A DNA stretch of 64,000 nt from Paracoccus haematequi (GTDB lineage Bacteria; Pseudomonadota; Alphaproteobacteria; Rhodobacterales; Rhodobacteraceae): the NCBI RefSeq assembly GCF_900631945.1, contig NZ_UZWE01000036.1, positions 168,741 through 232,740 on the forward strand, in the 5' to 3' direction. The notes below the pieces were generated by a model. The model searched no databases and was not told where the DNA came from. It worked only from the letters and a program-made list of their open reading frames with translations. Below are positions 8,252 to 16,518 of this stretch, piece by piece (the first letter of the stretch is position 1; each line of letters begins with the position of its first letter). Position numbers and translations under genes: made by a program.

Positions 8252-10957
8252 ATGGAACAGGTTGCGATGGATTATCCCTTGGCCGCCGCCCGCCGGTTGA
8301 TGGCCATCGGCGCGGAAAATTCCCGTGCCCGGTCGATTATCGACGATCGCCGCCCCGTTTATCTGCTGCCCCCGCAGGAAAAGATCGCTGCGCCCCCGGA
8401 TCTGCCAGGGATCGATTCCGCCCGACTGAAATCCCTTATCGACCATCAGGCCTCGAAGGTGGCCTTGCTCAAGGTCCGGGACGGTCGCGATTTCCAGCCG
8501 GTGGCGACGGCCTGGCCGTTTTCGACCGATGAAGCCGTGGGCAGGACGCGGCGGTTTCTGACCGCCGGCCATGTCCTGAGGATCGTTGTGACCGAGGGCA
8601 CCCTGCGCCACGCCGGCGACGTGCAGAAGCAGACGGTCGTCAAGCGGGATGCCCAGGTCGTCTTTCCCGACGGTTCTTCCCATCCCGTCATCCGCTGGAT
8701 ATGTTCCGCGCCCCTGGACCTGGCTGTTTTCGAGATTCAGGACGATTGCGATGCGTTGATCCTGAAAACAGATCGGGCGGTGCCGGACAGCATCGCCGTG
8801 ATCGGCTATCCCCTGGTCGGGGGTGTCGAAGTCTTCAAAAATCAGACCGACCCCTATATCGAGCGTCAATATCTTGCGGTCGGCGAACGGAAATCCGCCA
8901 TTGGGGGCGGAAAACAGCGGGCTGCTCAGTTCCGGCACGACGCGACCACCCTGCCGGGGTTTTCCGGCGCGCCGGTCTTCGATCCCGAAACCGGGCATGT
9001 GGTCGGCCTGCACATCCAGGGATCGGCCGAGGGGCTGGAACATTCGGTCGGGATCGTCGGATTGCGGAACCCTGTCGAGAGGGACTGGAACGACGGTCTG
9101 CGTGCCTCGGGCATGGTGCAGCAGCAGACATGGCTGGCCGAGATCCTGGATGGAACCGGCGACAGGCCTGACGACGATGCCGCGACGATATTCTGGACGG
9201 GCGGTCTTGCGCCCGGTCCCCGTGAACCGATCGAGGCGTTGCCGCTGCCGATCCTGCTGGCCGATACCGGCGCTTCTCGCGGTCCGGGGGGGACGGGGAC
9301 AGAGGGCGGCGTGGTGCCCGACCGGCCCGACAAGCGCGACAGGTTCTATCGACCCGGCCTGACGCCGGTCCCGCAGCGCCTGATTCCCAGCCCCGGTGCC
9401 ATCGGCGACCAGGGGGCCGAGGGCAGTTGCGCCGCCTTCGCCCTGGCCGCGGCGATCGAGATCCAGCTTGCCCGGCGCAGGGGGTATCGCCCGCCGCCGC
9501 AGGGTCTGACGGCCAGCGTGCGGATGCTTGACCGGATGGCGCGGCGGCACGACGAATGGCTGGACGACACGCCCGACGGCACCAGCCTGCGCGCCGTCAT
9601 CAAGGGGTTCCACCATAACGGCGTCTGCCCGGAATCCCTATGCGCCTATGTCCCGCAACGGCCCGCGTTCTTCCTGACCCGGACCATCGCCAAGGCCGCG
9701 CGGCGGATCACGCTGGGCGCCTATCTGCGGGTCCGGCTGACGGTCGACGACATGCGGATGGCGATTGCCGATGCCGGGGCGGTGATCGTCACCGCCGACA
9801 TTCATGACGGTTGGGGAAATCTGGACCGCCGCGGCCGGATCCCCTTCGACCTGGCGAACCCGCCGCAGCCGCGCGGCAGGCACGCCTTCGTCGTCACCGG
9901 CTATGACAGGAACGGGTTCATCGTCCAGAACGCGCGCGGCGCCGGCTGGGGCGGCTATTTTCATCGTCCCGGCCATGCGTTGTGGCGTTTCGCCGACTGG
10001 GCCGAGAACGGCCGGGACGCCTGGGTCATCCGCCTGGCCCCCCAGGACGACAGGGCCTTCGCCCTGACGGCGAGGGCCGAGGCGACGGCGGCCCCGCCCC
10101 GCAGGCAGGGGCTTCTGGGCCATGCCCTTCATGCGGAACGCTTCGGCCTGGTCGAGGACGGCACCCTGGGCCTGGGCGCGCAGGGCGTTGCAGAGACGGC
10201 GGCCTATCTGGACGATGACGCGGCGCGCGAACGCTATCCCCGGCTGATGCTGGTGTTTCACGAACCGCTGATGGATGGCGACCTGATCGCCCGGCTGGCG
10301 CTGCGGCTGACCTTGCGGCTGAAGGCGCAAGGCGTCTATCCGCTGCACATCGTCTATGGCCTGGACGAGATGCTGGCCTGCCGGTTGCGCCTGTCCCATG
10401 ACATCGGCCGCGCGGTCGAACGCTATCTGCGCGAGGGCGCGTCCCGCGATGCGGCGCTGCAACGCCAGCTTGGCCCGGTCATCCGCACCCAGGTGGACCA
10501 TTTCGCCCAAGGGGCGCGGGCCGCCGCAGCGCCGCTGCTGGCCGATGCCCTGGCGCCGCTGTCGCTGTGCGCGATGCCGGGCAGGCAGGTCGATGTCCTG
10601 TCGGTGGGCCTGGGCGGTGTGGTCGCGCAAGAGGTCCTGCCGACCTTGCCAAGCCCGCGCCCGCCGCATCTGGCCATCGCCTGCCCGGTCGAGATCAAGG
10701 CCACCCGGCACTGGCGCCTGGGCAAGACGATGGACGAGGCCGATCTGCCGGGCTGGCTGGGCAGTTGGGGCGACATCGTGGCCGGGGCCTTCGGCCGCAG
10801 CATCCGCAGCCCAAGGGGCGCAGAGGCCGCGAATGCCCAGGATCTGCTGTCGGCGCCGGAGTTCGTCACCGACCTGCTGAAGCAACTTCCTCATGGCGGC
10901 GCGGTGCGCCCCTCTAGAACGCGGCCTTGGTGGACTGGAACCAGTCCGCGTCGCTGA
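8252..10957 (+). CDS. Trypsin-like / papain-like double protease
   Basis: The protein is ~901 residues. Residues ~80-290 form a trypsin-fold protease with a complete triad: His107 in TAGHVL, Asp156 in PLDLAVFEI, Ser238 in LPGFSGAPVFD. Residues ~375-590 form a papain-like (C1) cysteine protease: Gln387 and Cys393 in GDQGAEGSCAAFAL, His544 in GRHAFVVTGYD, Asn560 in VQNARGAGWGGYF. The C-terminal ~300 residues are unrecognised. No signal peptide is seen, so it is probably cytoplasmic. An alternative start at ATG 8267 has a better-placed AGG. Its tail (after about residue 880) overlaps the 3' end of the convergent NTPase gene and is rich in Arg/Trp/Pro, unlike the rest. Context with two EAD1 proteins suggests a proteolytic effector in a conflict-type locus; that role is inference. 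Confidence 0.85.
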   Translation: MEQVAMDYPLAAARRLMAIGAENSRARSIIDDRRPVYLLPPQEKIAAPPDLPGIDSARLKSLIDHQASKVALLKVRDGRDFQPVATAWPFSTDEAVGRTRRFLTAGHVLRIVVTEGTLRHAGDVQKQTVVKRDAQVVFPDGSSHPVIRWICSAPLDLAVFEIQDDCDALILKTDRAVPDSIAVIGYPLVGGVEVFKNQTDPYIERQYLAVGERKSAIGGGKQRAAQFRHDATTLPGFSGAPVFDPETGHVVGLHIQGSAEGLEHSVGIVGLRNPVERDWNDGLRASGMVQQQTWLAEILDGTGDRPDDDAATIFWTGGLAPGPREPIEALPLPILLADTGASRGPGGTGTEGGVVPDRPDKRDRFYRPGLTPVPQRLIPSPGAIGDQGAEGSCAAFALAAAIEIQLARRRGYRPPPQGLTASVRMLDRMARRHDEWLDDTPDGTSLRAVIKGFHHNGVCPESLCAYVPQRPAFFLTRTIAKAARRITLGAYLRVRLTVDDMRMAIADAGAVIVTADIHDGWGNLDRRGRIPFDLANPPQPRGRHAFVVTGYDRNGFIVQNARGAGWGGYFHRPGHALWRFADWAENGRDAWVIRLAPQDDRAFALTARAEATAAPPRRQGLLGHALHAERFGLVEDGTLGLGAQGVAETAAYLDDDAARERYPRLMLVFHEPLMDGDLIARLALRLTLRLKAQGVYPLHIVYGLDEMLACRLRLSHDIGRAVERYLREGASRDAALQRQLGPVIRTQVDHFAQGARAAAAPLLADALAPLSLCAMPGRQVDVLSVGLGGVVAQEVLPTLPSPRPPHLAIACPVEIKATRHWRLGKTMDEADLPGWLGSWGDIVAGAFGRSIRSPRGAEAANAQDLLSAPEFVTDLLKQLPHGGAVRPSRTRPWWTGTSPRR

Positions 10958-12135
10958 CCAGAGCGGCGTTCTGGCGCCAGGGCAGGGGCTGCCTGCGATC
11001 CTGCGGCAGGGGCTGGATGCCACGCTTGGCGTCCAGCCCCTGCCGCCAGCAGGTCGGTCGCAAGCGCCATCAAGGCATAGCGCCGCTGGGGCGTGCGGGC
11101 CTCGGCGATCAGGGTCAGCGCGTTCACCATGCCCCCTTCGGGCAGCGCCATGGCCCGCGCGATGGGATCGGCCACCGTGTCCCACACCTCATAGCACAGG
11201 CTGAGGATTTCGTCGGTCGAGGACATGCCGCTGGGCATGGCGAACTGCCGGACAAGCTCGTCCAGATAGTCCTTGACATGCGGCCGGTCGAAGGACTGCA
11301 CGGCCTGTTCGAACACCCGTCCCGGCGGAGGACCGGAAATCGGCCGGTCCCAGGCCAGCAGGAACAGCCGGATCCGGCTGGGCTGGCCGTTGCCGACGAC
11401 CTGGGCCAGGCCATACATCAGCATCCGCAGGCTGTCGTCGATCTTGGGGCTGTCGAAGCCGTCGAAGACCAGCCACCAGTCCTCTTTCAGGTCGCTTGCG
11501 GCGATGGCGAACCACCGCACCAGGCGCGTGACCGCCGTGGAATCCTGCGGCCCGTCGGCCAGGGTCGGCGGCGCGCCCAGCTTCATCTGGTCGGCCAGAT
11601 CCGCGATCACGTCTTGGGCGGTTGTGGTGGCCTCGAACGGCAGGGGCAGGTTGATGCGGGCGTTCACGCTGCGCGCCACATGGGCGATCAGGTACTGGCT
11701 GTAGGTCTTGCCGCTGGTCGGCGCGCCGGTGACGTGCAGCACCTTGGGGCCGTGCGGCTGGGTCATCGTCAGCAGCGCGTGGCGCAGGGGGTGCTGGTTC
11801 ACGAAGGGCGCGCCATCCAGCAGCAGTTCCAGATGCGCGGGCACGTTCGTCGGCGCGCGAGAGGCCCCGAAGCCGTCGATCAGCGCGATCAGGTCGGGAT
11901 TGATCTGGTCGACGGCCCGCAGCCCGTCCAGAAGCTGCCCGATCCAGCCTTCGGCATTCGCCGCCGTGACAAGCTGGAAATAATCGTCCTCCAGCGTTCC
12001 GCCCCGGCTGGCGATCCGGGAAAGCGCGGTGTTCATCGGCGGCTGCGCCAGGATGATGTCCAGCCGGCCGGGGGTCGGAAACGCGTCCAGCAGGCGCCTG
12101 AACAGCAGATTGGCCTCGGCATTGTTCAGCTTCAT
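10891..12135 (-). CDS. EAD1 domain - P-loop NTPase, possible 3' frameshift
   Basis: Start at ATG 12135 overlaps the TGA of the upstream EAD1-protease gene (ATGA), so the pair is coupled. Residues ~1-88 resemble the effector-associated domain EAD1 (LLDAFPTPGRLDIIL, then a helix with AEGWIGQLLDGLR and NPDLIALI). Residues ~130-330 form a P-loop NTPase with Walker A GAPTSGKT (137-144) and Walker B WWLVFDGFD (Asp225). The open frame gives 414 residues ending at 10891, but its last ~50 residues are low-complexity Ala/Pro/Arg. A one-base shift near 11040 restores a normal-looking tail (QPLPQDRRQPLPWRQN, then ADWFQSTKAAF) that stops at 10915. This may be a sequencing error, a real mutation or a recoding event. 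The NTPase is probably the regulatory or recruiting partner of the neighbouring proteases. Confidence 0.8.
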   Translation of the reverse strand: MKLNNAEANLLFRRLLDAFPTPGRLDIILAQPPMNTALSRIASRGGTLEDDYFQLVTAANAEGWIGQLLDGLRAVDQINPDLIALIDGFGASRAPTNVPAHLELLLDGAPFVNQHPLRHALLTMTQPHGPKVLHVTGAPTSGKTYSQYLIAHVARSVNARINLPLPFEATTTAQDVIADLADQMKLGAPPTLADGPQDSTAVTRLVRWFAIAASDLKEDWWLVFDGFDSPKIDDSLRMLMYGLAQVVGNGQPSRIRLFLLAWDRPISGPPPGRVFEQAVQSFDRPHVKDYLDELVRQFAMPSGMSSTDEILSLCYEVWDTVADPIARAMALPEGGMVNALTLIAEARTPQRRYALMALATDLLAAGAGRQAWHPAPAAGSQAAPALAPERRSGQRRGLVPVHQGRVLEGRTAPP

Positions 12136-13226
12136 GGCGGCGCCTGCGTCCAGAAGGGATCGACCTTGCCGTCCAGCCAGCGGACGATCCGGTCCATCGG
12201 GATCGCCTGGTTGAACGCGGCGGTGCGGAAATAGTTGGGATCGCCCGCATGGTGCAGGCCGATCAGATCCAGCTTGCGGTTGAAGACCGGGGACCCTGAC
12301 GATCCCGGCTCGGTCGCGACATCGTGGCGCCACCGCAGCCCGGCCCCGTGCAGTGCGGTCAGCCGCCCGACGCCCAGCTTCAGCGGCGCGCCCTCGGGAT
12401 GTTGCAGGATGAACAGGTCGTCGCTCTCGCCCGCATGCAGCGCGGGGTCGATGCCGATCCAGCCGCGCGGCGGATTGTCCGGCCCCTCATCGCCGCTGCG
12501 GGGCAGGGCGCCCAGGGGCCGGGACAGGCGGATCAGGGCGAAATCCAGGTTGTCGGCGGCGGGGATGTCGTCCTCGGCCAGGCTTTCGTCGGCAGGGTCG
12601 GGCGGGCGTTCCTGGACCAGCCAGTCCTGTGCCACGGGAACCGCCACCCCCTCGCGCACCCGGACGCCGCCCGCATCGACCAGGTAGTCGAACCGGCAGA
12701 TCATCCCGGCATCCGCCGCCAGCCCGTCGAGGACATGCTGGTTGGTCATCACCAGATCCGCCCCGACCAGAAAGCCCGTGCCAAGCGCGCGCGGAGGCGA
12801 CCCGGCAAGCTCGATCCGGCAGGTCTGGCCTTCCAGGGCGGACAGGCGGGCCAGGAAGGTGGCGATGTCGCTGAAATCGCTGTTGTCGCGCACCACGCGT
12901 TCCAGCCGGATCCGGGGCTTTTCCGCGATGGCCTGCTGCGCGGCATCGGCGACGGCGACGCGCGCGCCGCTGGTCAGCCCGTCCTCCAGCATCAGATCCG
13001 CAAGGGCGGCGTTTCCCGGCACCGCCTCGTGCGCGGCGCGGGCCAGGGCTTCCAGCCAGCCCTCGGCCTGGACCTGGACGACGATGTTCCAGTATTCCAC
13101 GTCCAGCGCGCTTTGCGGCGTCAGCGTGTCATAGAGGACGTTGAACCGCTGGCCCAGGAACATGGCGAATTTCGCGCGGAGCGGGAATGCCGCCAGCAAT
13201 GCCGTGCTGAGCTTGGCTTTGTTCAC
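12132..13226 (-). CDS. EAD1 domain - trypsin-like serine protease
   Basis: The protein has 364 residues. Residues ~1-80 match the EAD1 type seen also in the next gene (LLAAFPLRAKFAMFLGQRFN, then AEGWLEALARAA and PGNAAL). Residues ~110-350 form a trypsin-like protease with triad His164 (VMTNQHVLD), Asp228 (NLDFALIRL) and Ser310 (EPGSSGSPVF). There is no signal peptide, so it is predicted to act in the cytoplasm. Shared EAD1 domains are known in conflict systems to bring NTPases and effectors together by homotypic contacts, so this protease and the downstream NTPase are likely partners (inference). The gene is first of a two-gene operon and divergent from the membrane protein gene. Confidence 0.85.
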   Translation of the reverse strand: MNKAKLSTALLAAFPLRAKFAMFLGQRFNVLYDTLTPQSALDVEYWNIVVQVQAEGWLEALARAAHEAVPGNAALADLMLEDGLTSGARVAVADAAQQAIAEKPRIRLERVVRDNSDFSDIATFLARLSALEGQTCRIELAGSPPRALGTGFLVGADLVMTNQHVLDGLAADAGMICRFDYLVDAGGVRVREGVAVPVAQDWLVQERPPDPADESLAEDDIPAADNLDFALIRLSRPLGALPRSGDEGPDNPPRGWIGIDPALHAGESDDLFILQHPEGAPLKLGVGRLTALHGAGLRWRHDVATEPGSSGSPVFNRKLDLIGLHHAGDPNYFRTAAFNQAIPMDRIVRWLDGKVDPFWTQAPP

Positions 13227-13333
13227 CGTGAACCGCTTCCATCACAGGCAGCCCGCGCGGCTGCATCGGACTGAAATCTTACCGCGAATCGGCTTTTGTG
13301 TCATCCTTTCCGCAAAGGTTGTGGGGTGGTGAG

Positions 13334-15616
13334 ATGCGGTCCCGATTGCACCTGGCACTGGCCGTCGCGACAGGGCTGGCGGCCGCGCCCCTGGCCGCGC
13401 AACCTGTGGGGCAAGCAACCGCGTCGAATCCCGCCCCCGCGATCCAGCGCCTGGCGGAAGGCACGCTGCCCATCGTCCCCTGCCCAGGGGCTGCGAACCA
13501 GGGCTGCGTCGAAATCCTGTTCGACGGCGATGTTCCGCCCGCCGCCTGCTGGAGCCTGCCGCCCTTCGGCGATGCCGCCGTGACGGTCGAGACCGCGCAG
13601 GCAGGCCAGATCGCGGGCAGCACCACCCGGCGCATGACGATCCTGTTCCAGCCGCTGGACCAGGTGCCCCCCGCCACGCCCGCGACGCTGCGCTTCGGTT
13701 TTCCCCGCCCCGGCGCAAGGCTGTCCTGCGACCAGACGGTGGTGGTCCAGCGTCCCGCCAGCGTCCTGGCCCTGCCTGCGGACCTGGACCTGGGCGTCCT
13801 GCGCCTGGGGCCGCTGGGCGGGGTCCGGGGTGCCGACCGCGTGCAGGCGGTCTTTGCCGCCCCCGGCCAGCCCGCCATCGGGCCGCTGAGGATCTCGTCC
13901 CAGGCGGACCTCCATGGCACCGACCGCCGGGGCAGCCCGGTTCCCGTCCGGCTGGCTCTGCCCGCAGGCGCAGCCGTCACGGCGGGCAGCTTTGCCGAAC
14001 TGACCGTGGCGCCCCGCCAGACAGGCGCGTTTCCGGCGCTTGGTCCGCTGTCGGGACAGGTCTGGATCACGGCGCCGCAACTGGTGCAGCCCTTTGCGCT
14101 GACGATCAGGGCCACCGGCCAGATCGGCTGGCTGGCGATCTGTGCGATGCTGGTCCTGGGCATCCTGCTGGGCTGGGCGGTCCGCCACCAGATCCTGCCG
14201 CGCCAGATGCTGGCCCGCGCCCGGCTGGAAGCGGGCCAGGCGTTTGTCGCGGCCAAGGCGCTGCGCGCCCGGCAGCGCGACACGGTCGTGGCGCGCGAGC
14301 TGAACGAGGTGATTGTCGGTCAGGAACAGCAGGTCCGGTCGGCCAGGGACCAGGATGCCGTCGCGCAGGCCGTCAAGGACATGACCGACGCCCTTGATGC
14401 CCGGTTGAAGGACGCGGATGCCCGGCGCCAGGCGCTGGCCGGGACCATCGCGCCGTCACTGGCCGCGCTGCGGGGCCTGCCCGCAGTGTCGGAACTGCCC
14501 GCGCAGCCGCTGGACCACTGGGCCGAGGCGCTGGAAACCGCCCAAGGGATGATCGAGGCGGGCGAAATCGACCGTCCCCGGCGCCTGATCGAAACGCAGG
14601 CCGCCCAGGCCGAACGGGCCGCACTGACGGCGCTGTCGGATTTCGCGGCGGATGCCGGGGCGGCGATCCGGGATCTGGACCGCTGGTCGCGGGACGCGGC
14701 GGTCCAGGCCTTTGCCCCGCTGCAAGCGGTGCGGGCAGGGTTCCTGCCCCCCGGCGACGCCACCCCGGCCGCGACGCTGACCGCGCTGCGCGACGCCCAT
14801 GACACCTTGCGCCGTGCCGCCGCCGCCGCGCATCCGGCCATTGCCCGGCACCTGCGCGCCCTGGCGGCCGGGGCCGCGAACAGCGGTTTTCCCGACCCTT
14901 TGGCCCGGACCGAGGAGATCCTGCGCGACCTGGACGGTGCGCCCGTCGCCGCGCTGACCCGGTTGGCCGGGCTGGTCCAGGACTATCAGCGCCACGCCCG
15001 GACTGCCAAGCTGGCCTCGTTCGAGGATCTGGCCGATGTCAAACCCTCGGGCGTCGAAGCCGGGACCGATTCCGTCCCCCCGCTGGAACGCCGGATCGAG
15101 CCGCCCGAACCGCCCGTCCCGACGATCGAGACCGATCCCCGCCTGCCCGTGGCGGGTCAGGAGTTGCGGATCGGACTGGCCGACCTGCCAGCCGGTCACG
15201 TCGCCCGCATCTGGACGCCCTATGGATCGGCGCGCATCGGCGGCCGGGACGATCCGCCGCTGACCTTCCGCCCGCCGCATCCCGGCCTGATTCCCGTCCA
15301 GATCGTCCTGGCCGACGTGCGGGGCCACGTATTGTCGCGCCACTCCACCACGCTGACGGTCCAGCCCGCCCCGGATCGCGACATTCCGGTCTTTCAGAAT
15401 GAAAAGGACCAGGCCGACCGGCTGGCCACCGCTGCGGCGGCGGCCCTGGCGCTGCTGTCCGGGGCGGCGGTCTTTTCCGTGGTGCCGCTGACAAGCTGGT
15501 GGGCGCTGCTGGCGCCGTTTCTGTGGGGGTTCTTCGTGAACCTGAACCTGCCCGACGCGATCCAGGGCCTGCAATCGCGCCGCGACGCCGTGTTCAAGAC
15601 GCTGAACATCGGCTGA
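13334..15616 (+). CDS. Large membrane protein, extracytoplasmic N-terminus and coiled-coil middle
   Basis: The start at 13334 gives a signal peptide (MRSRLHLALAVATGLAAAPL, then AQ); an in-frame ATG at 13298 would add 12 residues before it. The ~760-residue product has an exported N-terminal part with two Cys-containing segments, a transmembrane helix near residues 263-285 (WLAICAMLVLGILLGWAV), a long Ala/Arg/Glu-rich helical region likely to form coiled coils (~290-560), a beta-rich segment with an Ig-like look (~590-680), and two hydrophobic helices near the C-terminus (~697-745). No family is recognised. It is divergent from the EAD1-protease operon with only 107 bases between starts, suggesting a shared control region and possibly a membrane sensor or anchor for that locus (inference). 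Confidence 0.8.
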   Translation: MRSRLHLALAVATGLAAAPLAAQPVGQATASNPAPAIQRLAEGTLPIVPCPGAANQGCVEILFDGDVPPAACWSLPPFGDAAVTVETAQAGQIAGSTTRRMTILFQPLDQVPPATPATLRFGFPRPGARLSCDQTVVVQRPASVLALPADLDLGVLRLGPLGGVRGADRVQAVFAAPGQPAIGPLRISSQADLHGTDRRGSPVPVRLALPAGAAVTAGSFAELTVAPRQTGAFPALGPLSGQVWITAPQLVQPFALTIRATGQIGWLAICAMLVLGILLGWAVRHQILPRQMLARARLEAGQAFVAAKALRARQRDTVVARELNEVIVGQEQQVRSARDQDAVAQAVKDMTDALDARLKDADARRQALAGTIAPSLAALRGLPAVSELPAQPLDHWAEALETAQGMIEAGEIDRPRRLIETQAAQAERAALTALSDFAADAGAAIRDLDRWSRDAAVQAFAPLQAVRAGFLPPGDATPAATLTALRDAHDTLRRAAAAAHPAIARHLRALAAGAANSGFPDPLARTEEILRDLDGAPVAALTRLAGLVQDYQRHARTAKLASFEDLADVKPSGVEAGTDSVPPLERRIEPPEPPVPTIETDPRLPVAGQELRIGLADLPAGHVARIWTPYGSARIGGRDDPPLTFRPPHPGLIPVQIVLADVRGHVLSRHSTTLTVQPAPDRDIPVFQNEKDQADRLATAAAAALALLSGAAVFSVVPLTSWWALLAPFLWGFFVNLNLPDAIQGLQSRRDAVFKTLNIG

Positions 15617-15665
15617 TTGTCGGTCCCTGGGCATCCGGTGGATCAGGGTGGCGATCCCAACCGGA

Positions 15666-16424
15666 TTACAGCCCGGCGCCTGCCAGGGTGCTGGCGATCA
15701 CCGGGGCCAGCTTGGCGGCCCATTCCATCTGGCCCGCCTCGTCCGCGATCAGGTCGTTGCGCAGTTCGATCAGCACGTTCGGGCGGCCGCGGCGCAAAGC
15801 GTGGCGGTCTATCGAATCGCCTTCCAGATGGCCGTCATAGGGCTGGTTCTCGCCTGTGATCCATCCCGCTTCGCGGCAGGCCTGCACCATCGGCGGGCCA
15901 AGCCGGACATCCTGGTAGGAATAAAGAATCCCCACCTGCCAGGGCCGCATCGGACGGCCGCGCAGTTGCGGGGTAAAGCTGTGGATCGCACAGATGCAGC
16001 GGTCGGGATGGCTGTCCGCCAGCCGCGCCAGCGCGGCGTGATAGGGACGGTGCAGCCGGTCCAGCCGCCGTTCGCGTTCCGCCGGGTCGGCGTTCTTGTT
16101 GGCCGGGATCACCGTGCCGTCATACAGGCGCATCAGCAGCGTCGGGTCGTCCTCGCCCCGGTTGGGATCGATCACCAGCCGCGAGAAGTCCGAGAAGATC
16201 GCCGGCGCGTCCATCAGCGCCGCCAGCCGCGACGCCAGCCCCGCCGCGCCCACGTCATAGGCGATGTGGCGCGTCATGTCCGCCGTATCGATCCCCAGGT
16301 CGCTGCCGTTCACCCAGTCCGGGACGCGGTTCGTGGCATGGTCGCAGGTGATCAGCCAGCGGGACGGGCGGTCCTCTCCCTCGGTCCAGAAGGCGCGGTC
16401 TGTCATCGGTCGGTCATCCTTCAT
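15666..16424 (-). CDS. N-formylglutamate amidohydrolase family protein
   Basis: The 252-residue protein belongs to the N-formylglutamate amidohydrolase (HutG-type) family: TCDHATNRVP near the N-terminus, a conserved SRLVIDPNRGEDDPTL block, AIHSFTPQLRG in the middle and NVLIELRNDLI near the end. These are zinc-binding and substrate-binding segments of the family, which hydrolyses formyl-amino acids such as N-formylglutamate. No histidine-use genes are nearby, so the exact substrate is uncertain. ATG at 16406 (MTDRAF) is an alternative start. The gene is divergent from pyk. Confidence 0.85.
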   Translation of the reverse strand: MKDDRPMTDRAFWTEGEDRPSRWLITCDHATNRVPDWVNGSDLGIDTADMTRHIAYDVGAAGLASRLAALMDAPAIFSDFSRLVIDPNRGEDDPTLLMRLYDGTVIPANKNADPAERERRLDRLHRPYHAALARLADSHPDRCICAIHSFTPQLRGRPMRPWQVGILYSYQDVRLGPPMVQACREAGWITGENQPYDGHLEGDSIDRHALRRGRPNVLIELRNDLIADEAGQMEWAAKLAPVIASTLAGAGL

Positions 16425-16463
16425 GTCGCAGGATGTCTATGCGATGGTGGCGGCGGACGCCAG

Positions 16464-16492
16464 TTGCAGCCGCAGGCGATCTGGACCATAGT
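16464..16492 (+). promoter_or_regulatory. Putative sigma-70 promoter of pyk
   Basis: TTGCAG (16464-16469) and CATAGT (16487-16492) are separated by 17 bases and lie 27 bases before the pyk ATG. Both hexamers are reasonable matches to -35 and -10; the prediction is from sequence alone. Confidence 0.4.
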
Positions 16493-16518
16493 TAGCGCAA
16501 ACGGAAGAGGGCCGCAGG

